This document shows, one piece after another, positions 1 through 7,541 of a stretch of 64,000 nt of DNA. The notes below the pieces were generated by a model. It had not been told where the DNA came from and made no database searches. It worked only from the letters and a program-made list of their open reading frames with translations. The first letter of the stretch is position 1. Each line of letters begins with the position of its first letter. The translations under genes and the position numbers were made by a program. This DNA is from Hydrogenophaga taeniospiralis (lineage in GTDB: Bacteria; Pseudomonadota; Gammaproteobacteria; Burkholderiales; Burkholderiaceae_C), in the NCBI RefSeq assembly GCF_020510445.1, contig NZ_JAHBAG010000001.1:968501-1032500 (forward strand), in the 5' to 3' direction.

Positions 1-7
1 CTGCGCG

Positions 8-50
8 CGACCCCCTCAAGGGGGCAACGCCTGCGGCCTGGCGGAGCCAG
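8..50. repeat. Dispersed C-rich/G-rich intergenic repeat, copy A (partial)
   Basis: A run of five C is followed after TCAA by five G, then CGCCTGCGGC. The same block order (C5-spacer-G5 next to a GCGCCGC/GCGGCGC-like hairpin) recurs in intergenic sites at about 30.1, 46.4, 50.3 and 59.4 kb. It is the weakest copy and is cut by the window edge. Read as a REP-like element; function unknown. Confidence 0.35.
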
Positions 51-175
51 TTCCGCGGCGTTCTGGGTTGGGGCTCCCGCGCCCCGGAGGCGTACGGCAG
101 AGTGCGGGGTTGTTGTTGAACAGCTTTGCCTGCAGTGCAGGCAATCGGCGGCGGGTGGGCCGGAATAATCGGCGC

Positions 176-937
176 ATGGACTTTCTGACTGCCTCGCCTT
201 TGCTTGCCGCCGCCGCGTTTGCCGCCGGCGTGCTCAACGCCATCGCCGGCGGGGGCAGTTTCCTCACCTTTCCCGCGCTGGTGTTCACGGGCGTGCCGCC
301 CATCGTGGCCAACGCCACCAGCGCGCTCGCGGTCAGTCCCGGCTACCTGGGCAGCACGCTGGGTTTCCGGCCCGAGCTGCGCGCGCTGCCGGCGCGGCGC
401 CTGCGGCGCGAGATGGCCATTTCGGCGCTGGGCGGCGTGGCCGGTGCGCTGTTGCTGCTGGTCACGCCCGCGAAGCTGTTTGCCGGCATCGTGCCCTGGC
501 TGCTGCTGTTCGCCACCGCGCTGTTCGCGGCCGGCCCGGCGATCGCCCGGCGCGCTGCGCTGGCCCCGCACGACGGCCAGGGCCGGGCGGGCTGGCGCGA
601 GCCCGCGCTGCTGGGCGTGGCCATCTATGGCGGCTACTTCAACGGCGGGCTGGGCATCCTGCTCATGGCGCTCTACACGGTGGCCGGCGAGTCGCGGCTG
701 AACACCGTCAACGCGCTGAAGAACCTCAACTCGCTGGTGCTGTCCTGGCTGTCGGTGGCGGCCTTCGTCATCGCCGGCGCCATCGCCTGGAAAGAAGGCC
801 TGCTCATGATGGTGGCCGCCACGGCGGGCGGCTACTTTGGCGCGCGCTGGTCCCGCCGGCTGCCCGCGCCGTGGGTGCGCCTGGGCGTGATCGCCGTGGG
901 CCTGGTGATGAGCGCGCTGTTTTTCGCGCGCGCCTGA
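176..937 (+). CDS. TSUP (TauE/SafE) family permease
   Basis: A 253-residue integral membrane protein of the TauE/SafE family, which exports or imports small anions such as sulfite, sulfoacetate or other organic acids. The family signature is the early LNAIAGGGSFLTFP segment with an alanine-rich helix before it, followed by NATSALAVSPGYLGS; several hydrophobic helices follow to the C-terminus. A longer frame opens at 68, but its first 36 codons are arginine-rich and unlike the family, so the ATG at 176 that begins MDFLTA is preferred. It stands alone, with a converging gene downstream. Substrate cannot be read from the sequence. A second TSUP gene, not closely similar, lies at 59457-60215. Confidence 0.85.
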   Translation: MDFLTASPLLAAAAFAAGVLNAIAGGGSFLTFPALVFTGVPPIVANATSALAVSPGYLGSTLGFRPELRALPARRLRREMAISALGGVAGALLLLVTPAKLFAGIVPWLLLFATALFAAGPAIARRAALAPHDGQGRAGWREPALLGVAIYGGYFNGGLGILLMALYTVAGESRLNTVNALKNLNSLVLSWLSVAAFVIAGAIAWKEGLLMMVAATAGGYFGARWSRRLPAPWVRLGVIAVGLVMSALFFARA

Positions 938-1001
938 CCGGCGCCCTGGCGCGCACACAGGGGCGGCTCCACAGATCAAGCCGCCGATGGCCAGGCGATT
1001 C

Positions 1002-1391
1002 TCACAGCCGCACCGGCCGGCGCCAGCGGGCGCTGAGCGCGTCGATCAGCGCGATCTCGCCACTGGCCAGATGGCCGTCGGCCAGCATCAGCGCCTCGCA
1101 CTGCTGCACGATCAGGTCCTGCAGGGTCGGGTCGGTGACCTCGGCCATGAGCCGCGCCCGCGTCGCGTCGTCCACCATGCCGGTCCAGACGCCGCCGCTG
1201 GCCTGCAGCAGCTCCTGGCAGAAGCGGTCGATCACGGCCTGGAACGCCTCGGCGCTGAGCCCCAGGCGCTGCGCTGCGTCGAGCCGGGCCAGCGCCTGCA
1301 GCTCGCTCAGGGCGTACTGGCCGTCGGACACCAGGGCCATCGCCACCAGGCGGGCCGCGGCCTGCGGGCTGTTCGTGCGGTAGGTCTGCAT
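1002..1391 (-). CDS. TerB-like (tellurite-resistance-type) protein
   Basis: About 129 residues, predicted all-helical and cytoplasmic, resembling TerB-like proteins: MALVSDGQYALSE, then ALMLADGHLASGE, the two acidic helix turns repeated at either end of the fold (DGQ...SE and DGH...SGE), followed by ALIDALSARW. TerB folds are associated with metal or stress responses, but many small stand-alone members have no known role. Two start codons are possible, at 1403 and 1391. I choose 1391 because GGAG lies six bases before it. No ter operon partners are present, so a tellurite role is not implied. Confidence 0.65.
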   Translation of the reverse strand: MQTYRTNSPQAAARLVAMALVSDGQYALSELQALARLDAAQRLGLSAEAFQAVIDRFCQELLQASGGVWTGMVDDATRARLMAEVTDPTLQDLIVQQCEALMLADGHLASGEIALIDALSARWRRPVRL

Positions 1392-1448
1392 GGAGGTCTC
1401 CATATCTCTATATATATGTGTGCCTTCCAGGGAAGAGTCCGCTCGGGC

Positions 1449-2129
1449 TCAGTCGTTCCCGCCGATGCCCGTGAGGCCGAGCAGGCTGGTGAACAGGTTG
1501 AAGGCCGAGACGAGCAGGCCCACCGTGGCCAGCACGTAATTGGTCTCGCCGCCGTTCACGATGCGGCTGGTTTCGAACAGGATCAGGCCCGCCGAGAGCA
1601 GCGCCACCAGGCCCGACACGGCCATCGCCAGCGCCGGCATCTGGAAGAAATACGCACCCACGGCCAGCACCAGCGCGATCACCATGCCGGCGAACAGGAA
1701 GCCGCCCATGAAGCTGAAGTCGCGCCGCGTGGTCAGCACGTAGGCCGACAGCGCCACGAAGCTGGCCCCCGTGGCGCCGAGCGCGGCCACGATGGTGCCC
1801 GCGCCGCCGGGCAGGGCCAGCGTGTGCGAGAGCAGCGGCCCGAGCGTGTAGCCCATGAAGCCGGTGAGCGCGAACACCGCGGGCAGCGCCCAGCCGCTGT
1901 TCTGCAGCTTGTGCACCGCGAACAGCAGGCCGAAATAGCCCACCAGCGTGATCACGAGGCCGGGCGCGGGCCAGCTGCCGGCCACGGCCAGCGCGGCCAC
2001 GCCCGCGCTGAACAGCAGCGTGAGCGAGAGCAGGGCGTAGGTGTTGCGCAGCACCCGGGCCACCTGCGGGCGGTCCAGGGCGAGCGAAGGGCGGGCAGAC
2101 AGGGAAGGGTGGCGTGTGATGCGTTCCAT
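1449..2129 (-). CDS. Bax inhibitor-1/YccA family membrane protein
   Basis: A 226-residue protein with about seven closely spaced hydrophobic helices, ending in the short acidic LTGIGGND tail. The segment LRNTYALLSLTLLFSAGVAA and the later ETSRIVNGGETNYVLATVGLL are typical of the BI-1/YccA (UPF0005) family, inner-membrane proteins linked to calcium leak and to FtsH-dependent quality control. The frame is open further upstream, but the ATG at 2129 has GGAGAA just before it and gives the standard N-terminus (MERITRH). It is divergent from the NhaR-type regulator, sharing a roughly 100-base spacer. Confidence 0.85.
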   Translation of the reverse strand: MERITRHPSLSARPSLALDRPQVARVLRNTYALLSLTLLFSAGVAALAVAGSWPAPGLVITLVGYFGLLFAVHKLQNSGWALPAVFALTGFMGYTLGPLLSHTLALPGGAGTIVAALGATGASFVALSAYVLTTRRDFSFMGGFLFAGMVIALVLAVGAYFFQMPALAMAVSGLVALLSAGLILFETSRIVNGGETNYVLATVGLLVSAFNLFTSLLGLTGIGGND

Positions 2130-2229
2130 GAGGGTTCTCCAGAGGTGAACAGGGAGCCTGGAAGATAGGGCCGCACTCGATTCTGAAAAAGCAGACAATC
2201 CAGGAAATTCACTCTCTGAAAACAGAACC

Positions 2230-3117
2230 ATGAGCCAGGACCTGAACTACAAGCACCTGTATTACTTCTGGGTCACGGCCAAAGAGGGCGGCATGTCCCA
2301 CGCCGCCGACCGGCTGGGCATGGCGGTGCAGACCATCAGCGCCCAGGTGCGCCTGCTGGAGCAGTCGCTGGGCCATGCGCTGTTCAAGCCCGCCGGGCGC
2401 GGCCTGGCCCTCACCGAGGCCGGGCAGGCGGCCCTGCAGGTGGCCGAGCAGATCTTCCTGCTCGGGGAGCAGTTGCCCAGCGCCGTGCGCGACGCCACCA
2501 GCCAGGGCAGCGTGCGCCTCGTGGTCGGCATCTCCGACGGCCTGGCCAAGCTCGCCGTGCGCGAACTGCTCGCCCCCGCGCTCGAAGAGCCGCGCCTGCG
2601 CCTGGTGTGCCACGAAGACGACTTCGACGACCTGCTGGCCGACCTCGCCCTGCACCGGCTCGACGTGGTGCTGTCCGACCGGCCCGCGCCCGCCAACCCC
2701 AACCTCAAGCTCTACAGCCACGCCATGGGCTCATCGCCCCTGGGCTGGTACGCGCCCAAGGCCTGGCTGGCCCAGGCCCGCCAGAACTTCCCGCACAGCC
2801 TGGCCGAGGTGCCGGTGCTGCTGCCCAGCTCGCACGCCTCGGTGCGCCTGCGCATCGACCACTGGTTCGAGCAGCAGGGCGTGGTGCCCCGCGTGGTGGG
2901 CGAGTTCGAAGACAGCGCCCTGCTGGCCACCTTCGGCGCCTCGGGCATGGGCGTGTTCCCCGCGCCCGAACGCATGCGCGAGCAGCTCTCGCAGGGCCAT
3001 GGCCTGAAGTGGTTCGCCCCCTGCGAAGGCGTGCAGGAACACTTCTACGCCATCGGCACCGCGCGCAAGGTGCAGCATCCGCTGGTGCAGAAGCTGCTCA
3101 AGGTGGTGGTGCCCTGA
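2230..3117 (+). CDS. nhaR: LysR-family regulator, NhaR type
   Basis: A 295-residue LysR-type transcriptional regulator. The N-terminal winged HTH begins LNYKHLYYFWVTAKEGG, the opening characteristic of NhaR, with the recognition helix around GMAVQTISAQVRLLEQ. The effector domain follows from about residue 95. NhaR proteins respond to sodium and pH and activate nhaA in enterobacteria; no antiporter is adjacent here. It is divergent from the BI-1-like gene, so that membrane protein may be a target (inference). Length matches the family. Confidence 0.8.
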   Translation: MSQDLNYKHLYYFWVTAKEGGMSHAADRLGMAVQTISAQVRLLEQSLGHALFKPAGRGLALTEAGQAALQVAEQIFLLGEQLPSAVRDATSQGSVRLVVGISDGLAKLAVRELLAPALEEPRLRLVCHEDDFDDLLADLALHRLDVVLSDRPAPANPNLKLYSHAMGSSPLGWYAPKAWLAQARQNFPHSLAEVPVLLPSSHASVRLRIDHWFEQQGVVPRVVGEFEDSALLATFGASGMGVFPAPERMREQLSQGHGLKWFAPCEGVQEHFYAIGTARKVQHPLVQKLLKVVVP

Positions 3118-3145
3118 AGGCCACCGCCACCTGATCGCGCGGGCG

Positions 3146-4039
3146 TCAATGCGGCGGCAGCCCGATCGAGCGCAACACGTGGGTGACGAAGCGGCTCAGC
3201 TTGGGCAACTGGCGGCGGTCGGCCGCATAGACCAGGTGCACCGGCCGGGCCGGTGGCGAGCAGGCCTGCAACACCGCCACCAGCTGGCCGTTGGCCAGGT
3301 CGTCGGCCAGCAGCACCTCGGGCTGCATCACCAGGCCGAGCCCGGCCAGGGCGGCGCGGCGCAGGCCGTCGCCGTGGTTGCAGGTCAGGCGGGCCTGCTC
3401 GGGCCATTGGAACGACTGTGAGCCTTCATGCAGCGTCCACTCGGTGCGGCGCTGCCAGACCGAGTGGCTCAGGCAGACATGCCGCGCCAGATCGGCGGCG
3501 CTCTGGGGGCTGCCATGGCGCTGCAGGTAGGCCGGCGCGGCGGCGATCACCATGCGGTAGGGCCGCAGCGGCCGGGCCACCAGGCTCTCGTCGGCAATGC
3601 GGCCGATGCGCACGGCCGCGTCAATGCCCTCGCCGGCCAGATCGGCCACGCTGTCGGTGAGCTGCAGGTCCACCCGCACCTTCGGATACCGCAGCAGAAA
3701 CTGCGCCACCAGCGGAGCGATCGTGTGGCTGCCCAGCGTGACCGGCGCGCTCACACGCAACAGCCCCTGGGGCGCCGCGCGGCTGCGCTCCACCGACGAC
3801 TCGGCCCAGCGCACCTGCTCCAGCACGCGCTTGCTGTCTTCGTAGAACGCCGCACCCACCTCGGTGAGGCTGTGGCGGCGTGTGCTGCGCTGGAGCAAGC
3901 GCGCGCCCAGGTGGGCCTCCAACTGCTGGATGTGCTTGCCCACCATCACCGCCGAGATCTGCAGCCGGCTCGCCGCCGCCGCGAAACTGCCGGCGTCGAC
4001 CACGGCCACCATCACCTCCATGCAACGCAGCTTGTCCAT
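3146..4039 (-). CDS. LysR-family transcriptional regulator (CrgA-like)
   Basis: A 297-residue LysR-type regulator. The HTH starts MDKLRCMEVMVAVVDAGSFA and continues with KHIQQLEAHLGARLLQRSTRRHSLTE; the effector-binding domain starts near LRVSAPVTLGSH. These traits fit the large CrgA/PA2206-like subgroup, often divergent from an oxidoreductase it controls. That is the case here: the SDR gene starts about 110 bases away on the other strand. The start at 4039 is chosen over an upstream frame extension because it gives the canonical N-terminus. Confidence 0.85.
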   Translation of the reverse strand: MDKLRCMEVMVAVVDAGSFAAAASRLQISAVMVGKHIQQLEAHLGARLLQRSTRRHSLTEVGAAFYEDSKRVLEQVRWAESSVERSRAAPQGLLRVSAPVTLGSHTIAPLVAQFLLRYPKVRVDLQLTDSVADLAGEGIDAAVRIGRIADESLVARPLRPYRMVIAAAPAYLQRHGSPQSAADLARHVCLSHSVWQRRTEWTLHEGSQSFQWPEQARLTCNHGDGLRRAALAGLGLVMQPEVLLADDLANGQLVAVLQACSPPARPVHLVYAADRRQLPKLSRFVTHVLRSIGLPPH

Positions 4040-4149
4040 GCGTATTCCTAACCAATGGTTTGTAGTGTGAGAATAATTTGCTACTTTATGCCATGAAACA
4101 TTAGGCAAACAATGGCGCCTTCTCAACTTCCACAGAACAGGAAACCGCC
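4040..4149. promoter_or_regulatory. Divergent LysR/SDR promoter region with palindrome
   Basis: This AT-richer spacer separates the LysR and SDR starts. It holds the odd-centred palindrome AACCAATGGTT at 4050-4060, close to the LysR start, which is where an autoregulatory LysR operator would be expected. The operator role is inferred from position and symmetry only. Confidence 0.4.
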
Positions 4150-4749
4150 ATGAAGATTCTTCTCATCGGTGCCAATGGCACCATCGGACAGGCCGCCGTG
4201 CAGGCGCTGGGCTCGCGCCACGAGATTGTCAGCGCCGGGCGCAACAGCGGCCAGCACCGCGCCGATCTGTCGCAACCGGACAGCGTGGTGGCCTTGCTGG
4301 AAGCGGTGGGCCGCGTCGACGCCATCATCAGCACCGCCGGCAACCTGCACTTCGGCCCGCTGACCGAGATGACGGCCGAGCAGTTCAACCTCGGCCTGCA
4401 GGACAAACTGCTCGGCCAGGTGCAGCTGGCGCTGGCCGGCCACCGCTACCTGAACGATGGCGGCTCCATCACGCTGACCAGCGGCGTGCTGGCCATCGAG
4501 CCGATCCGCAACGGCGCCAATGCCACGGCGGTGAACGCGGCGATCGAGGGTTTTGTGGCCGCCGCGGCGATCGAGCTGCCGCGCGGCATCCGCATCAACG
4601 CCGTCAGCCCGACGCTGCTGACCGAATCGCTGCCCACCTACGGCCCGTTCTTCCCCGGCTTCGAAACCGTGCCGGCGCAGCGCGTGGGCCTGGCCTACCA
4701 GCGCAGCGTCGAAGGTGCGCAGACCGGCCGGGTCTACCGCGTGATGTGA
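4150..4749 (+). CDS. Short-chain dehydrogenase (classical-like, short form)
   Basis: A 199-residue NAD(P)-binding oxidoreductase. The cofactor motif is LLIGANGTIGQAA (GxxGxxG form) at residues 4-16. ISTAGN supplies the NNAG-like motif near residue 60, and a weak active-site region follows (TLTSGVLAIEP, NATAVNAAIEG). The classical YxxxK pair is not evident: the usual Tyr/Lys positions read NATAVNA, as in the short YbbO-like clade, so catalysis is uncertain. It is divergent from a CrgA-like LysR regulator. Its last 15 codons are nearly repeated 1.7 kb downstream (6385-6449), evidence of an older tandem copy. Confidence 0.8.
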   Translation: MKILLIGANGTIGQAAVQALGSRHEIVSAGRNSGQHRADLSQPDSVVALLEAVGRVDAIISTAGNLHFGPLTEMTAEQFNLGLQDKLLGQVQLALAGHRYLNDGGSITLTSGVLAIEPIRNGANATAVNAAIEGFVAAAAIELPRGIRINAVSPTLLTESLPTYGPFFPGFETVPAQRVGLAYQRSVEGAQTGRVYRVM

Positions 4750-4770
4750 GTCGCTTGCGTCTCTGCGCCT

Positions 4771-5223
4771 TCAGGTGGCATCGCCAGCCATCAGCGCGGT
4801 GTAGCGACGCTGCATCTCCTCGGGTTCCAGCTTCTCTATCGAGTGCCCGATCAGCCAGGCGTGCCCAAACGGATCGCGCAAACGGCACGAGCGTTCACCG
4901 TAGAACTGGTCGGTGGGCGGCATCAGCATCGTCGCACCAGCGGCGACCGCGCGGGCGCCCATTTCGTCGGCGTTGTCCACATGCAGGTGGATGGTGCATC
5001 CGGTGAATAGATCGCCTTGCGGCCCCACCATGCCGCATTCGGGAAACTCGTCGCACACCATCAGCACCGCAGGGCCGATCTGCAGTTCGGCGTGCCCGAT
5101 GCGGCCCGTCGGTTCGACGAGCCTGAAGCGTTCGACCGCACCAAAGGCCTGCTGGTAGAAGCTGATGGCGGCCACGCTGTCACGCACCATCAGGTAGGGG
5201 AAAACCTCGTGGATCTGGTTCAT
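4771..5223 (-). CDS. VOC superfamily protein, PhnB-like glyoxalase fold
   Basis: A 150-residue protein beginning MNQIHEVFPYLMVRD, with ISFYQQAFGA and later TIHLHVDNADEMGARAVAAGA and RDPFGHAWLIGHSIE. These are hallmarks of PhnB/YkcA-type members of the vicinal oxygen chelate superfamily. Metal or substrate specificity cannot be assigned from sequence; homologues are mostly uncharacterised. It converges on the SDR gene and lies downstream of the AraC-like regulator on the same strand, so the two may share a transcript. Confidence 0.8.
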   Translation of the reverse strand: MNQIHEVFPYLMVRDSVAAISFYQQAFGAVERFRLVEPTGRIGHAELQIGPAVLMVCDEFPECGMVGPQGDLFTGCTIHLHVDNADEMGARAVAAGATMLMPPTDQFYGERSCRLRDPFGHAWLIGHSIEKLEPEEMQRRYTALMAGDAT

Positions 5224-5313
5224 GGCACCTCTCCTTTGAGCGGCAACGTGCCGCGAGGATCGCAGTCTAGGGACGGAGGCTGATCACGTATTGGACATTT
5301 TTTCGGCCCCGCT

Positions 5314-6135
5314 TCAACGCACTTGCAGCGCCACGTGCGTCGGCCTATCGGCGTGCACCGGCACGTATTGGCCGGGCGGCATTCCAGCCATCTGGCGGAA
5401 CTCGCGGATCAGGTGGGACTGGTCAAAGTACCCGGCGCCCACAGCAATGTCCGCCCAGTCACGCGGCCCGCATCGCACCAGCGCCGGTAACAAGACGCCG
5501 AAACGCAGCACGCGCGCGTAGCGCTTGGGCGTGAGCCCGACGGCCGCCTCGAAGCGGCGGATGAACTGCGCTGGCGCGCAGCCGGCTGCGTGTTGCGCCG
5601 GCAGCACCCGCGCTCGAGCCGGGTCCTGACCGAAAACCTCGATGGCGCAAGTGGCCAACGGATCGGGCGGCGGCGCCTGTCGAAGCCTGCGCAAGAGATG
5701 GTCTCGCAGGCACATCAGCGCGCGCTGTGGCGACCCTGCCGACTTGAGCTGCTCATGCAACGCCTGGGCGGCCGGGCCCCAGAGGTCTTCCAGCAGTTCG
5801 GTGCGGTTGCGCAGATGGGGCAGCGCACCCCCGAAGAACGCGGCCGCGCCGCCGGGCTTGAACTGCACGCCGATCACGGCCGACGGACCTTCGGTGCCAC
5901 GCACGCCAAAGCGGTCAGAGGGGCCCTGCACGATGGGGCCGCGCAGCCGGCGTGCACCTTTGTCATTGGCGCCTTCGTAGCGAATCAGATGATCCTGCAG
6001 CAGCGGCACGACGATATGTGCACAGCCGGTCGGCAGGCTGCGTTCGCGCGTGTGCGGCAGCGCGCCACGCTCGCTGTACCAAAGGCTTTCGACAAAAGCG
6101 TTCAGAGGTGCGGATGGTTGCAGACTCAGGAACAT
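5314..6135 (-). CDS. AraC-family regulator with DUF6597-like N-terminus
   Basis: A 273-residue AraC-type regulator. The N-terminal sensor region (FVESLWYSE, LPTGCAHIVVPL, IGVQFKPGGAAAFFG) matches the DUF6597-type domain found ahead of AraC HTHs. The C-terminal double HTH contains GCAPAQFIRRFEAAVGLTPKRY and DIAVGAGYFDQSHLIREFRQMAGMPPGQY. The ATG at 6135 (MFLSLQPSAP) is the natural start; the frame runs back through 108 unlikely codons. The target is probably the downstream VOC gene (inference from position). Confidence 0.8.
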   Translation of the reverse strand: MFLSLQPSAPLNAFVESLWYSERGALPHTRERSLPTGCAHIVVPLLQDHLIRYEGANDKGARRLRGPIVQGPSDRFGVRGTEGPSAVIGVQFKPGGAAAFFGGALPHLRNRTELLEDLWGPAAQALHEQLKSAGSPQRALMCLRDHLLRRLRQAPPPDPLATCAIEVFGQDPARARVLPAQHAAGCAPAQFIRRFEAAVGLTPKRYARVLRFGVLLPALVRCGPRDWADIAVGAGYFDQSHLIREFRQMAGMPPGQYVPVHADRPTHVALQVR

Positions 6136-6384
6136 GGGTTCTGTGCTGGTGCCGCAGCTGGCGGCAGACGACTGCGGGGCATCTTGCTGCCAAGGAAGGA
6201 TCCAGCGCCGCAGATCCAGCCGCAGCGCGTGGGTGATTGTTCGGTTCAAGTCTGCGGCCACCGAGCAGCCATGGCAAGGGCTATCACCATTGGAAGCATC
6301 TTGAGACGCAGCCACCTCCACCGCACTTCGCGCCGCCGTCGCCGCCTCGGATGCCCTGCGCGAAGTGGTGTCCGAGCGTTTCGG

Positions 6385-6449
6385 GCATGCCGGCCTGCCT
6401 GCGCAACGTCGAAGGCGCGCAGACCGGCCGGGTCTACCGCGTGATGTGA
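6385..6449 (+). pseudogene. Remnant of a second SDR gene (3' tail only)
   Basis: The last 49 bases (6401-6449) match 4701-4749, the 3' end of the intact SDR, with only two differences. They encode the same tail, VEGAQTGRVYRVM, followed by a stop. Weaker similarity extends about ten bases upstream and then stops. The remaining upstream sequence to about 6140 has no recognisable SDR body and no other gene that I can support. This is a degenerate tandem or recombined copy, followed at once by a strong terminator. Confidence 0.6.
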
Positions 6450-6457
6450 ACGGCCGC

Positions 6458-6485
6458 AAAAAAGCGACCCGCGGGTCGCTTTTTT
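6458..6485. terminator. Bidirectional rho-independent terminator
   Basis: A perfect 13-base inverted repeat, AAAAAAGCGACCC at 6458-6470 and GGGTCGCTTTTTT at 6473-6485, with a two-base centre. It carries A and T tracts on both sides and so works in both directions. It terminates yegP on the minus strand and whatever remains of the SDR remnant on the plus strand. Confidence 0.9.
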
Positions 6486-6511
6486 GATGAAACGCTGAAA
6501 CCTCCAGCCGC

Positions 6512-6841
6512 TCAGACCACCTTGACCGTCGCCGTCGTGCCGTTGGTCTTCACCGACTCGATGCCCGCGTCGCGGCCCGCCGCCGCTTTGTACATCTGGC
6601 TCGTGCCGATCACCTGGTGGTTGGCGGCCTTGAGGTTGAAGTAGCAGCGCCCGTCGGAGGCGTCCTTGCGCTCGTAGCGCGCGTCGGTGCCGCAGTTGGT
6701 CTGCACGGACTTGATGCCGTTCTCCGCCGATGTCTTGGTGTCGTACTGCTCGCTGCGCAGAATCACCTCGCCGTTGCCCGCTTTCAGGACAAAGGAAAAC
6801 TGCCCTTTGCCGTTCGAACCCAGTTCGTAGCTGCCTGCCAT
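6512..6841 (-). CDS. yegP: YegP family protein (DUF1508)
   Basis: A 109-residue protein made of two tandem DUF1508 units. The first is FSFVLKAGNGEVILRSEQY...GIKSVQTN at residues 15-48; the second is RCYFNLKAANHQVIGTSQMY...GIESVKTN at 65-99. YegP-type proteins are small cytoplasmic beta-rich proteins of unknown biochemical role, common in bacteria and sometimes linked to stress. The ATG at 6841 gives the usual N-terminus. Its 3' end is followed by a strong hairpin terminator, and it is divergent from the ribbon-helix-helix gene across about 135 bases. Confidence 0.9.
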   Translation of the reverse strand: MAGSYELGSNGKGQFSFVLKAGNGEVILRSEQYDTKTSAENGIKSVQTNCGTDARYERKDASDGRCYFNLKAANHQVIGTSQMYKAAAGRDAGIESVKTNGTTATVKVV

Positions 6842-6944
6842 GTTCGCTCCTGTTTGTTGAAAGAAGTGTGCCGAAGCAGGCGGATGATAGGTCGGTGGGT
6901 TCACGTTGAACAGCCCCCGTTGCGCCCAAACGTGTTTAAATGCC

Positions 6945-6956
6945 ATCCATATGGAT
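6945..6956. promoter_or_regulatory. 12-base palindrome, candidate RHH operator
   Basis: ATCCATATGGAT is a perfect 12-base palindrome 20 bases before the start of the ribbon-helix-helix protein, nested in a wider CCATCC...GGATGG repeat. RHH proteins usually bind short palindromes in their own promoters. Operator function is inferred from this placement. Confidence 0.45.
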
Positions 6957-6976
6957 TCCATAAGGATGGTGACAAG

Positions 6977-7399
6977 ATGGCCGAGAACAAACTGACCGAC
7001 CCCAGAGCCCGGGTCGGCGAAACCGAGAAGATGACCATCAACCTCGGTGTGGTGGACCTGGGGCAGGTGGACTTGCTGGTGCAGGAAGGGTTCTATTCCA
7101 ACCGCTCCGACCTGATCCGCACCGCTGTGCGCAACCTGCTCGCTTCCCATGCGGACACGCTGCGCCAGGCGGTGGCACGGCGCATGCTCATGTTGGGCCT
7201 GCAGCACCTGAGCCGCACCGATCTGGAACGCGCCGTGGCCGCCGGGCAGCAGCTGAACATCCAGGTGGTCGGGTTGGCGCGCATCGCCGACGACGTCTCG
7301 CCCGAGCTGGCCCTCGCGGCCATCGCGTCGGTATCGGTGCTGGGCGCTTTCCATGCCAGCGCTGCCGTGCGGCTGGCGCTGGCCGGCCGCATGCTCTGA
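6977..7399 (+). CDS. CopG/ribbon-helix-helix transcriptional regulator
   Basis: A 140-residue protein whose N-terminal part forms a ribbon-helix-helix: KMTINLGVVDLGQVDLLV as the strand and first helix, then EGFYSNRSDLIRTAVRNLL as the second. The C-terminal half is alanine/leucine rich (SPELALAAIASVSVLGAF) and probably mediates assembly or effector binding. Such extended CopG-like regulators are found beside PHA/esterase genes in Comamonadaceae, and here a PHB-depolymerase-type esterase follows 142 bases downstream. The ATG at 6977 follows the palindromic element at 6945-6956. A long in-frame extension upstream is rejected as shadow sequence. Confidence 0.8.
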   Translation: MAENKLTDPRARVGETEKMTINLGVVDLGQVDLLVQEGFYSNRSDLIRTAVRNLLASHADTLRQAVARRMLMLGLQHLSRTDLERAVAAGQQLNIQVVGLARIADDVSPELALAAIASVSVLGAFHASAAVRLALAGRML

Positions 7400-7541
7400 C
7401 GCCTCCTTTTCTTCAACCGATTCAACCCACCCGCAGACGCTCCCACGCGCCCGCGCACGCCGAAAGCAAACCCCCGATTTGAATTTGAAACCCCACAACC
7501 CGTCGCCCGCCCACCCCACCACCGTCCCGAGTGCCATTGCC

